Below, one piece after another: positions 18,804 through 25,911 of a stretch of 51,178 nt of DNA. Numbering within the stretch: position 1 is the stretch's first letter; every line of letters begins with the position of its first letter. Under the pieces are notes generated by a model. It saw only the letters and a list, made by a program, of their open reading frames with translations, had not been told where the DNA came from and did no database searches. Source of the DNA: M55B167 sp046482825 (GTDB taxonomy: Bacteria > Verrucomicrobiota > Kiritimatiellia > RFP12 > UBA1067). A program made the translations under genes and the position numbers. Where the stretch lies: contig JAWOEI010000024.1 of the NCBI GenBank assembly GCA_046482825.1, forward strand, positions 1 through 51,178, written 5' to 3'.

Positions 18804-20360
18804 ATGAACAAGAGTGATAGAGGTTACCTGTGTTTCCACCGAACGATCATCAACCCGCTCATACTATTTTTGACATGTGTGATTATGCTGACACGCACGT
18901 CAGAAGCCTTAATGATCGTGGAGGATTTCGATTTTTATCCGGAGGGCCCCCTGGGAAATAATGCCGGAGGTTCCGGCTTCTGTGGCGCCTGGTCTTTTCT
19001 AGATAAACCAGAGGACGGTCATATCGATAACAACTCGAATCTGATGTACAACGCCACCGGTTACAGTGTATCAAGCCTCGGAAAAGGAAAATTAGTAGCG
19101 TTCTATGACATTTCAACCGATTCCATATTAAGCAACCGTAGATTCGCCGAACCGTTCACCGGCGAGAGTGAAGGACGCATAGTGTGGTTGTCCATGCTGG
19201 TATACTTTTCCTCCAACAGTGGAAGAGTGGGCTTATACCTGAACTCAGCGACAGGCCATCGCAGCCAATCGGATGCGGGTTTTCTGTGTGTCGGAACGGA
19301 CTTTCGAAAACTGGTCAATGGAACATTGACCTCCAGCGGACTTACGCTATCCGCGGACACGACACATCTGATTTTAGGACGTGTGGATCTCAAAGATACC
19401 AACAGTTCGACTGTCAAATTCTGGCTGGATCCATCTGACTGCACATCAGCTGACACACTGGGCAACGCGCAATTAACATACGACGCCGTTTTCGGAGGCA
19501 GCATCACTAACATAGGTCTCGATGTCTACGCCCCCGCATCTACAGCCGCTTCACTGGACGCACTGCGCGTCAGCGATGGCAATGGCGATGCTCTCCAAGC
19601 TTTTCAGGATGTCACAAAGGAAACCCCTGCGACACTGTTCGGCCCCATCCAGTTCAAAAGCTTGTCTGATCTGACAAATCACTTCACTCTGCTGAACTCT
19701 GAAACCAATGATTGGGTCTCAAGCAACGACGAAAATTACGGAGATGGTGGATTTTTACGCCCGATACAAAATGATGAATTTGTACATCACGTTTATGGGA
19801 TTGACACTGACGGCAAAATTGCAGGGGGCAATGATTTATTCGGCGACTGCACAATTGACTATGATATGCGGACACACAATTCTTTGGATCGTTTGGTTGG
19901 CGTTTTTCTTCTGGGCAACAATACAACCAACAGGTCAGACAAACTTTGGGTGCTGAACGACGATCGCGATACTGAATCCCAACAAAATATTATTAAAGCC
20001 TATTACTCCCGCACCATGGGTGGTATAGGCGGCGGAGGTATATACGAAGCAGTCACCAATGATCTGGATTGTTCGGATTGGGTTCATGTGCGGCTGGACG
20101 TGCGTCGGATAAACAACTTTACGCAAGTGGAAGTCAGAAACCGTATATGGAACAGTGCGAGTGACTTTCGCGCTCCCCCGACTGTCGATTCCACAATAAC
20201 ATACGACAAAAACACATCTCGTGTGACTGACGGTGAAATCGGCTTCTCTATCTATGCCTCGCCTGACGCGACAGCGGATATAGACAACATCGCAATTTAT
20301 CGTTACGGAGGTGCCCCCGAACGCTATGTGCCTAAAGGAACGTTAATTATTATTAATTGA
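18804..20360 (+). CDS. Secreted LamG-like two-domain protein of unknown function
   Basis: A 518-residue exported protein. ATG at 18804 follows AAGGAG; the earlier in-frame ATG at 18774 has no ribosome site. The N-terminal signal (PLILFLTCVIMLTRTSEA) is followed by VEDFDFYPEGPLGNNAGGSG, a common opening of LamG-like secreted proteins in this bacterial group. The first half (about 30-270) and second half (about 280-505) each look like a concanavalin-type beta-sandwich, ending in LDALRVSDG and IDNIAIYRYGG respectively. The last residues, PKGTLIIIN, resemble the tail of the protein at 9281-12172. It probably sits on the surface and binds a carbohydrate. It is the first gene of the rightward operon with the FAD oxidoreductase. 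Confidence 0.7.
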   Translation: MNKSDRGYLCFHRTIINPLILFLTCVIMLTRTSEALMIVEDFDFYPEGPLGNNAGGSGFCGAWSFLDKPEDGHIDNNSNLMYNATGYSVSSLGKGKLVAFYDISTDSILSNRRFAEPFTGESEGRIVWLSMLVYFSSNSGRVGLYLNSATGHRSQSDAGFLCVGTDFRKLVNGTLTSSGLTLSADTTHLILGRVDLKDTNSSTVKFWLDPSDCTSADTLGNAQLTYDAVFGGSITNIGLDVYAPASTAASLDALRVSDGNGDALQAFQDVTKETPATLFGPIQFKSLSDLTNHFTLLNSETNDWVSSNDENYGDGGFLRPIQNDEFVHHVYGIDTDGKIAGGNDLFGDCTIDYDMRTHNSLDRLVGVFLLGNNTTNRSDKLWVLNDDRDTESQQNIIKAYYSRTMGGIGGGGIYEAVTNDLDCSDWVHVRLDVRRINNFTQVEVRNRIWNSASDFRAPPTVDSTITYDKNTSRVTDGEIGFSIYASPDATADIDNIAIYRYGGAPERYVPKGTLIIIN

Positions 20361-20373
20361 AAGGCGAAATATC

Positions 20374-22587
20374 ATGTTAAAAAAAGATCGGCTACTTGCT
20401 CTGACTGCCATCTGTATGCTCAGTGTTGGATTTAAAGCGCATACGCAGGGAATTGGATCCGGTTTGATCACGCGGGACATATCAAATATCCCGGGTATTC
20501 GTTCTGTTCCGGCAGAATCACAAGCAACAAAATCGACTCGACTCAAATGTGACGTCTGTGTTGTCGGCGGCGGCAGCGGAGGAATTGGCGCGGCGGTAGC
20601 CTCTGCTCGCGCGGGAGCCGATGTGATTATGGTTGAACGTGAACCCGCTTTGGGCGGAACCAGCACACGTGGCGGAGTAAGCGTCTGGGCCAGAGGGCCG
20701 GGTTGCGCGATTTCCCGACAAATATATGAACGCATCTCTGAGCTGGGCGGAGTTTCCGTGCCGGACTACAACCAAACTCTCACTCGCAGATTCGGTCGCA
20801 CTATCCCATTCAATCCGAAGGTTTTCCGCAAGATAGTCAGAAACATGCTAAGTGAGACAGGACATTGCCGGGTATTATTCAATACTTGTTTCGTAGCCGC
20901 CAGCGTTAATCCCGAAACTAAACGCGTAGTATTTATCCGGACGGTTGATGAAAAAAACGGCAGTGTTTCGAAAATCAACGCCAGGATTTTCATTGACTGC
21001 ACAGGTGACGGAGTGCTCTGTCAGGCAGCCGGTTGCGAAACAATGCTGGGGGCGGATCCGAAAAGCCGTTTCAACGAACCGTCCGCGCCCGCCGAACCCA
21101 AACAGATCCTGAATGCCCTCGAGATGATTTACAAAATTCGGGAATGCCCAAATCCAACACCGCAACCTCTACCGGACGGGATGCAGCCAAGATGGCAGCC
21201 CGGAAAAGTAAGTTGTTGCGCAGATAGATTGCCGGACACTTCTAAACGCATAATCAATCCATGCGGCCTGGTACCCGGCTGGACTCTGATAGAAAAAGGA
21301 TACGAAGCCACCTTGTATGAGGCCAAACGTCAGGCACTTGCCCATTGGCACATCTACCAAAATCAACAACCCGAGTACACGTTCGATTCCTTTTCTCCGA
21401 TGCTGGCTATTCGCGAAAGCTATCGTATAGCAGGTGAGTATGTGCTCACGGAGAGGGACATAAAAACACCCTTTGCCTTGTCACAACATTCGGATCTGAT
21501 CGCCTATGCCGATCATCCGATGGACACACACGGTAGTGGCGGGGGATTACGACATGCCGCCGTGCCATACGGTATTCCCTATAGATGTCTGATCCCGTCA
21601 GGTGGATGGAAAAATCTTCTGATAGCATGTCGCGGAGCCAGTTTCAGCCACATCGCGGCATCAAGCTGTCGTCTTCAACGCACTATCATCCAACTTGGTC
21701 ACGCAGCAGGACTCGCCGCAGCGCAATGTGTTTCCCGCCAATGCGGCGTCAGAAATGTCGATGTTTCAGTGATACAGAAAAAACTCGGATTGCCTCCACC
21801 ACTCCTTCCATGGCAACTCCGCCTCGTCAAGGTTGTTGAAGGCTTTTCGAAGCCGACAAGCGTTTGTGTGAACTCAAAAAATGGAGCCGTGTTTGTAGCT
21901 AATACTCAGAAGGACAGGGGATTCATCTCACGTCTGTCCTCCGAGGGTGAAATTCAGAATTTGCGCTGGGTGGAATCGACACCCGAACAACCGCTTGGAT
22001 CTCTAATCGACATTTGTATTCAAAAAGGAGTTCTTCACGGGACCGATCTCTCACGTATTACCCGCTACAATATCAGAACGAAACAAGTGTTACAGCCTTT
22101 CGATCTGCCCCAGGGAACATCGCCCAGCACAATAGCTCCATTCAGGCGACATCTTTTTGTCTCCGACACACGCCAGGGAAAAATCTATCGTGTCAACGGC
22201 AGAGAGTCGCTTGAAATTGCAACACTCGCAGGAGCGAGCGGCCTTACAGTTGTCGAGGGTTGCCTATATGCCGTCAGCAAAACAGAAAAAGACCTGTACG
22301 TAATTGATCCATACAATGGCTGGGAACCAAAACCTTTCGGAATTGATGAGTATTTCACTGCGCCGAATAAAATCGAAATGCTTGCTGATGGCAGTTTTCT
22401 CGTCTCCGACGGGGAGGGGCAACAACTTGTTTGTGTCAGCCCTGACCGCCAGACCGTACGGCGTTTGGCCGCTATCCCCTGTCCCGCCGATATGGCGTTG
22501 GATTGGAAAAGAAAGCGGTTGTTTGTGCCAATCTCCACAGCAAACCGACTCAACATTTATTCTTTGTATTTGCCCAATTCGAAATAA
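20374..22587 (+). CDS. Secreted FAD-dependent oxidoreductase fused to a C-terminal beta-propeller
   Basis: A 737-residue exported protein. A signal peptide (LLALTAICMLSVGFKAHTQ) is followed at about 50 by the dinucleotide-binding motif CVVGGGSGGIGAAVASARAG, then the FAD_oxidored family body with GGTSTRGGVSVWARG, FIDCTGDGVLCQAAG, and near 415 a second FAD contact region IACRGASFSHIAAS. This part ends near 480. Residues about 485-735 form a separate beta-propeller with repeats such as FSKPTSVCVNSKNGAVFVAN, RHLFVSDTRQGKIYRV, GCLYAVSKTEKDLYVID and GSFLVSDGEGQQLVCVSP, related in style to the SMP-30-like neighbour. A propeller on this family is an unusual architecture. The likely role is periplasmic oxidation of a sugar or glycoside, with the propeller binding or hydrolysing the product. 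It lies 13 bases after the LamG-like gene. Confidence 0.8.
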   Translation: MLKKDRLLALTAICMLSVGFKAHTQGIGSGLITRDISNIPGIRSVPAESQATKSTRLKCDVCVVGGGSGGIGAAVASARAGADVIMVEREPALGGTSTRGGVSVWARGPGCAISRQIYERISELGGVSVPDYNQTLTRRFGRTIPFNPKVFRKIVRNMLSETGHCRVLFNTCFVAASVNPETKRVVFIRTVDEKNGSVSKINARIFIDCTGDGVLCQAAGCETMLGADPKSRFNEPSAPAEPKQILNALEMIYKIRECPNPTPQPLPDGMQPRWQPGKVSCCADRLPDTSKRIINPCGLVPGWTLIEKGYEATLYEAKRQALAHWHIYQNQQPEYTFDSFSPMLAIRESYRIAGEYVLTERDIKTPFALSQHSDLIAYADHPMDTHGSGGGLRHAAVPYGIPYRCLIPSGGWKNLLIACRGASFSHIAASSCRLQRTIIQLGHAAGLAAAQCVSRQCGVRNVDVSVIQKKLGLPPPLLPWQLRLVKVVEGFSKPTSVCVNSKNGAVFVANTQKDRGFISRLSSEGEIQNLRWVESTPEQPLGSLIDICIQKGVLHGTDLSRITRYNIRTKQVLQPFDLPQGTSPSTIAPFRRHLFVSDTRQGKIYRVNGRESLEIATLAGASGLTVVEGCLYAVSKTEKDLYVIDPYNGWEPKPFGIDEYFTAPNKIEMLADGSFLVSDGEGQQLVCVSPDRQTVRRLAAIPCPADMALDWKRKRLFVPISTANRLNIYSLYLPNSK

Positions 22588-22616
22588 TCCGGTAAAATAA
22601 AATATAGATAACTAAG

Positions 22617-23369
22617 ATGATCAAAAAACGCAACAGAAAACAGAAAATACTCGATGCTTTAATGGAAAAACCGGAGCTGAGTGTGACGGAGTTGAGCAAA
22701 TTCTTCGAAGTATCGGAAGTAACTATCCGCAGCGACCTGAAAGAACTCGAAGCACAGGGGGTTTTGCTACGCCAAAACGGTGGTGCCTTACCGACTTTGC
22801 ACCCCAGTGTAGCTGAACGTCAACGCTCACACACTGCCGAAAAAACCCGTATCGCACGTGCCGCTGCGGCACTGATTGAAGATCTCGAAGATATCATGAT
22901 TACAGCGGGCACAACCACCTCTCTAATTCCACGTTTTCTGATGGGACGTCAGGACATCAAAGTTGTAACCAACTCAACACTTCTACTTCCTTTCGCCCGC
23001 AACAACCCGGGGCTCTCCATCACACTCACCGGAGGAGAATTTCGTCCGGCAATCGAAGGTTTAACCGGACCATCCACCATCCGGGAGCTTAAACAATTTC
23101 ATGTTGCAAAAGCGTTTTTGGGATCAGACGGTATTACAACAACCAAGGGCACCACCGCCGACAGTGCCGAAATAGCCGAAGTCTGCCGTCAAATGTCGGC
23201 ACAAGCCCATCAGACCATTATACTTGCCGACTCTTCAAAACTTGGACGTGAGGGATTCGCCCACATCATGTCCGCGTCTAAAATCGACATGCTGATTACT
23301 GATACCGCCGCGTCAATGACCGAGGTTAATAACCTTCGTGATAAGGGAATAAAAGTGCGCCTCGTGTAA
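22617..23369 (+). CDS. DeoR-family transcriptional regulator
   Basis: A 250-residue repressor-type regulator. The N-terminal winged helix-turn-helix has QKILDALMEKPELSVTELSKFFEVSEVTIRSDL (about 9-41; quoted in part: VSEVTIRSDLKELEAQG), the DeoR signature. The C-terminal sugar-phosphate sensor domain has MITAGTTTSLIPRFL, VVTNSTLL, TLTGGEFRP and LGSDGITTTKGTTADSAEIAEVCRQM, with the ribose-5-phosphate-isomerase-like fold expected to bind a phosphorylated sugar. It is the last gene of the rightward operon, 29 bases after the FAD oxidoreductase, so it is likely autoregulated and controls the divergent operons. The inducer is probably a product of the FGGY kinase; this is inference. Confidence 0.9.
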   Translation: MIKKRNRKQKILDALMEKPELSVTELSKFFEVSEVTIRSDLKELEAQGVLLRQNGGALPTLHPSVAERQRSHTAEKTRIARAAAALIEDLEDIMITAGTTTSLIPRFLMGRQDIKVVTNSTLLLPFARNNPGLSITLTGGEFRPAIEGLTGPSTIRELKQFHVAKAFLGSDGITTTKGTTADSAEIAEVCRQMSAQAHQTIILADSSKLGREGFAHIMSASKIDMLITDTAASMTEVNNLRDKGIKVRLV

Positions 23370-23607
23370 GATAAATGCCTCTCAACAAAGCTCAATGGCG
23401 ACCTTTCGTTGAAACAACCGCGACCTTTCTTAGCCGAATCGAGAAGTGGTGACTCTTTGCCTTTTTCTCGCAACTCCGAAAATGGCACTTACACTGTATC
23501 CAGTGTAACTCCGGTATTCTCTGTGATACCCGGGCAGACACAATTAACGTTGATCCCGTCTCCGGAGTATTCTTATACCAGAAGAAAAAAACCGTGAAAA
23601 ATGCGTA
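23370..23607. other. 3' region of the DeoR-type gene holding a hairpin and the repeat
   Basis: About 240 bases between convergent genes. It contains a short direct repeat GCGACCTTTC (near 23398 and 23420), the hairpin TTACACTG-TATC-CAGTGTAA (23489-23508), copy 2 of the 54-bp repeat, and ACTCCGG/CCGGAGT inverted heptamers at 23508-23514 and 23562-23568 bracketing that copy. No reading frame is credible. Confidence 0.6.
23508..23561 (+). repeat. 54-bp perfect direct repeat, copy 2 (non-coding)
   Basis: Exact copy of 16818-16871. Because the SDR gene is on the minus strand, RNA read rightward from the DeoR-type gene through this copy would be perfectly complementary to the SDR mRNA over 54 bases. 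A stable eight-base-stem hairpin abuts its left side. It could equally be a relic of gene-fragment duplication. Confidence 0.95.
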
Positions 23608-23618
23608 TCACGAACGGT
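23585..23618 (-). terminator. Likely terminator of the lipB operon
   Basis: In minus-strand reading, an imperfect hairpin formed by ACCGT...TCAC elements around the stop codon is followed by seven T residues (23585-23591). It would end transcripts of lipB and the membrane protein gene. Confidence 0.4.
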
Positions 23619-24108
23619 CTTCTTCATCTGCAGGCATTTCACACTCATCTTCATGAAAGTCCAGTTGCGGTTCATCTGTAAAATTCCAGCTGTCGTCCCT
23701 GTAAAGCGCCTTACCGAGAGCATAAGCCGTGGAAATTGTGCAGCAGAAAGTCAAAGGAAGAAGAGATCTCCAAAAGCTGAAGTCTGATTCAATTATAAAA
23801 TTCAGTGTGAAAATCCACAGGCCGCCGCATATAAAAGCAACTGTAAACAGAGAGTACCAGCTTTTACCGTGAACAATCAGCACCCGGATTACAAGTGATA
23901 CAAAAAAAAGAAAAGTGCATGAAACCCATGACACTTTCAGCGAAAAATCACTGAGATTCCTGAGCAGCTGCAGACGATTGCCGCCGTCAAAGAAAAGATG
24001 CATATAGTGAGTCATTACAAAAGTGAAAGGCAGCACCAAAAGGATCAGCATAATATCCATCAAACCAAGGAAAAGCTTTCTGATTATATTGATGTTGATT
24101 TTTATCAT
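23608..24108 (-). CDS. Small four-helix membrane protein of unknown function
   Basis: A 166-residue integral membrane protein with four predicted membrane segments, at about 12-33, 55-77, 83-105 and 112-131, followed by a soluble acidic tail (DEPQLDFHEDECEMPADEEDRS, about 143-166; 22 residues, key feature ten Asp/Glu). I recognise no family. It starts nine bases after lipB, so it is co-transcribed with it, but a link to lipoylation is not indicated by sequence. Confidence 0.6.
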   Translation of the reverse strand: MIKININIIRKLFLGLMDIMLILLVLPFTFVMTHYMHLFFDGGNRLQLLRNLSDFSLKVSWVSCTFLFFVSLVIRVLIVHGKSWYSLFTVAFICGGLWIFTLNFIIESDFSFWRSLLPLTFCCTISTAYALGKALYRDDSWNFTDEPQLDFHEDECEMPADEEDRS

Positions 24109-24117
24109 TATTCTGTT

Positions 24118-24774
24118 TCACGCTGAGGTACATACGGAGTCATAACCGAATACATCAGCAAAGTTTTCAACAATGTTTTGTTTTACCTCAGCCATTTCAA
24201 CTGAAAAACCGGTTAGCTGCTTTATTGACGTAACACCTGCATCAATTAGTCCGCAGGCGATAATACCGCTGTAATGTGACAGGCATGTATTGACATTCAA
24301 TGCGAATCCATGCATGGTGACCTGCCTTGATACACGGATGCCCATAGCGGCCAGCTTGCTATTATCCACCCACACCCCCCTGTTACGTTCATCACGCCCG
24401 GCTTTGATTCCGAAAAGAGCAGCTGTCTTTATGATAACTTCCTCGATGCCTGTAATAAAATCGAGCACTTTGATGCCCATTTCTCCCAGATGAACAATAG
24501 GATAAGCGACCAGCTGACCGGGACCATGATATGTCACATCGCCTCCGCGAGATGTTTTTACCAGATCTATTCCTCTTTCCGCTAATTCGCCAGCATTGTA
24601 AAGAACATGATCGTCTGAAGCGGAGCTGCCCATTGTATAGACAGGGCGATGTTCAAGCAGAAGCAGGGTATCGGGAACTTCTCCCTTTTTCCGTTGAGCA
24701 TGAATAGATGTCTGTAAATCAAAAACGTCTGCGTAACACCGGTCGGCTCCAAGGTCTTTTACCGAAATAATCAT
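24118..24774 (-). CDS. lipB: Octanoyl-[acyl-carrier-protein] transferase
   Basis: A 218-residue cytoplasmic enzyme that moves octanoyl from ACP to the lipoyl domain of 2-oxoacid dehydrogenases or GcvH, the first step of lipoate synthesis. The signature RGGDVTYHGPGQLVAYPI is present at about 78-95. The catalytic pair is K140 (NSKLAAMG) and C174 (GIIACGL), with MHGFALNVN between them. The length fits the family. No lipA is seen in the window. It heads a two-gene leftward unit with a small membrane protein. Confidence 0.95.
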   Translation of the reverse strand: MIISVKDLGADRCYADVFDLQTSIHAQRKKGEVPDTLLLLEHRPVYTMGSSASDDHVLYNAGELAERGIDLVKTSRGGDVTYHGPGQLVAYPIVHLGEMGIKVLDFITGIEEVIIKTAALFGIKAGRDERNRGVWVDNSKLAAMGIRVSRQVTMHGFALNVNTCLSHYSGIIACGLIDAGVTSIKQLTGFSVEMAEVKQNIVENFADVFGYDSVCTSA

Positions 24775-25103
24775 GCAGTGATTATAACATGAAACGCATC
24801 CTATGTCTCAAGAATGAATTACATACGGCAGAAAAGAAATTGAAGAAAATGATTTTTACAAATTGCTTCACTCCACCGCGTAAACCCGGAAAGTGAGCAT
24901 CACCTTATCCCGCACACGGGATAAGGAAAAAACCTGAAGGCCTGCATCCTGCCGTATGCCACAGACTGCGGGGGCGAACATATATTCACCGTAAGTCCCG
25001 TTAACAGCACGCACGCAATACGCTGGAGACGGCAGCTGTCGTCTCCAGCGTTTCATAATATTACGTAAACCGTAACCGACGGTGAAGCAGGGCCGGTTTC
25101 CAG
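24775..25103. other. Intergenic region between lipB and rpsT with two strong hairpins
   Basis: 329 bases. Two perfect stems are seen: CCTTATCCCG / CGGGATAAGG with a four-base loop (24903-24926), and a 12-base stem ACGCTGGAGACG / CGTCTCCAGCGT with an eight-base loop (25020-25051). Neither is followed by a proper T-run on either strand. A TTG-started frame at 24868-25107 (minus) is not supported. The stems may cap or process the 3' end of rpsT mRNA. Confidence 0.5.
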
Positions 25104-25367
25104 TCAAGCCATTTTAGCAATACTGGCGGCAATGCGTGATTTTTTACGGTTGACTGTATTCTTGGGAATTACGCCCCTTTTACAGGCCTTGTCAAGCCTG
25201 GAAGTATAAGCTGAAAACTCTTTTACAGCCGATTCTTTGTCACCGCTCTCTATAGCCGAAGTCACCTTCTTGCATGCAGTTAAAACTGCACTTTTGCAAG
25301 CCCGGTTACGTGCGTTTCTCACTATCGACTGCTTGTTACGTTTTAATGCACTCTTGATATTCGCCAT
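25104..25367 (-). CDS. rpsT: 30S ribosomal protein S20
   Basis: An 87-residue basic protein of the small ribosomal subunit. It opens MANIKSALKRNKQSIVRNARNRA and has the helical KKVTSAIESGDKESAVKEF and the C-terminal RGVIPKNTVNRKKSRIA, all typical of S20, which binds 16S rRNA directly. Length is usual. GAGGAG lies upstream of the ATG. It is monocistronic from a strong promoter at 25414-25443. Confidence 0.97.
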   Translation of the reverse strand: MANIKSALKRNKQSIVRNARNRACKSAVLTACKKVTSAIESGDKESAVKEFSAYTSRLDKACKRGVIPKNTVNRKKSRIAASIAKMA

Positions 25368-25413
25368 GAAATTATGCTCCTCATTCCTCTTTTTTGGAAT
25401 ACAATAAGAGCGG

Positions 25414-25443
25414 ATTATACACTTTTTGCCCTCATAAGGTCAA
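25414..25443 (-). promoter_or_regulatory. rpsT promoter
   Basis: On the minus strand, -35 TTGACC (25438-25443) and a perfect -10 TATAAT (25414-25419) are 18 bases apart. The -10 is about 47 bases upstream of the rpsT start. Confidence 0.75.
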
Positions 25444-25497
25444 CAGCATGAGGTAAAAATGTCAAGAAATCCGGTTTTTTCTGTTGCAGTCAGCACA

Positions 25498-25821
25498 TCA
25501 CTGTACTTCGTCAATGACTGCGATCAAAGCTTCAGCGCGCTGCAGCCCGACCATCTGTTTGACAACTTCGCCGTCTTTGAAAATAAATATAGCCGGAATG
25601 CTCCTTACGGAGTATTTTGCCGCAAGGCTGTTGTTATCATCCACATTCACCTTGGCTATAAGCGCTTTGCCTTCAACCTGCGAAACAACCTGATTTTCAA
25701 GAATCGGTGTCTGCATTTTGCATGGGCCGCACCAGGGTGCCCAGAAATCCACCAGAACAACACCTTTTGCAACAGTTTCCTCGAAGTTTGTTTCATTGAG
25801 TTCCAAAATACCATTTGCCAT
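25498..25821 (-). CDS. trxA: Thioredoxin
   Basis: A 107-residue cytoplasmic dithiol oxidoreductase. The active site WCGPC places the redox Cys at 31 and 34, with VDFWAPWCGPCKM before and the cis-Pro stretch RSIPAIFIFKDGE later. The start at 25821 (MANGILEL) follows GGAAAGGAC and matches the family length; the ORF has 23 earlier codons without support. A TATAAT -10 lies at 25841-25846, so it is probably transcribed alone. Confidence 0.95.
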   Translation of the reverse strand: MANGILELNETNFEETVAKGVVLVDFWAPWCGPCKMQTPILENQVVSQVEGKALIAKVNVDDNNSLAAKYSVRSIPAIFIFKDGEVVKQMVGLQRAEALIAVIDEVQ

Positions 25822-25911
25822 TTTCTCTGTCCTTTCCTTTATTATACATACTGATTGAAAAAAAATCCGGAAAGTGTCTTTTTCCGACACACCAGCCGGA
25901 TTCCATCAATC

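Noticed and set aside
16818..23561. The 54-bp repeats as att sites of an integrated element, or as a diversity-generating retroelement pair
   Set aside because: No integrase or reverse transcriptase lies between or near them; the copies are identical without adenine-directed changes; and excision between them would destroy the SDR gene.
24868..25107. 79-codon minus-strand frame overlapping the rpsT stop
   Set aside because: It starts with TTG, has no ribosome site and runs through two perfect hairpins; composition and sequence look non-coding.
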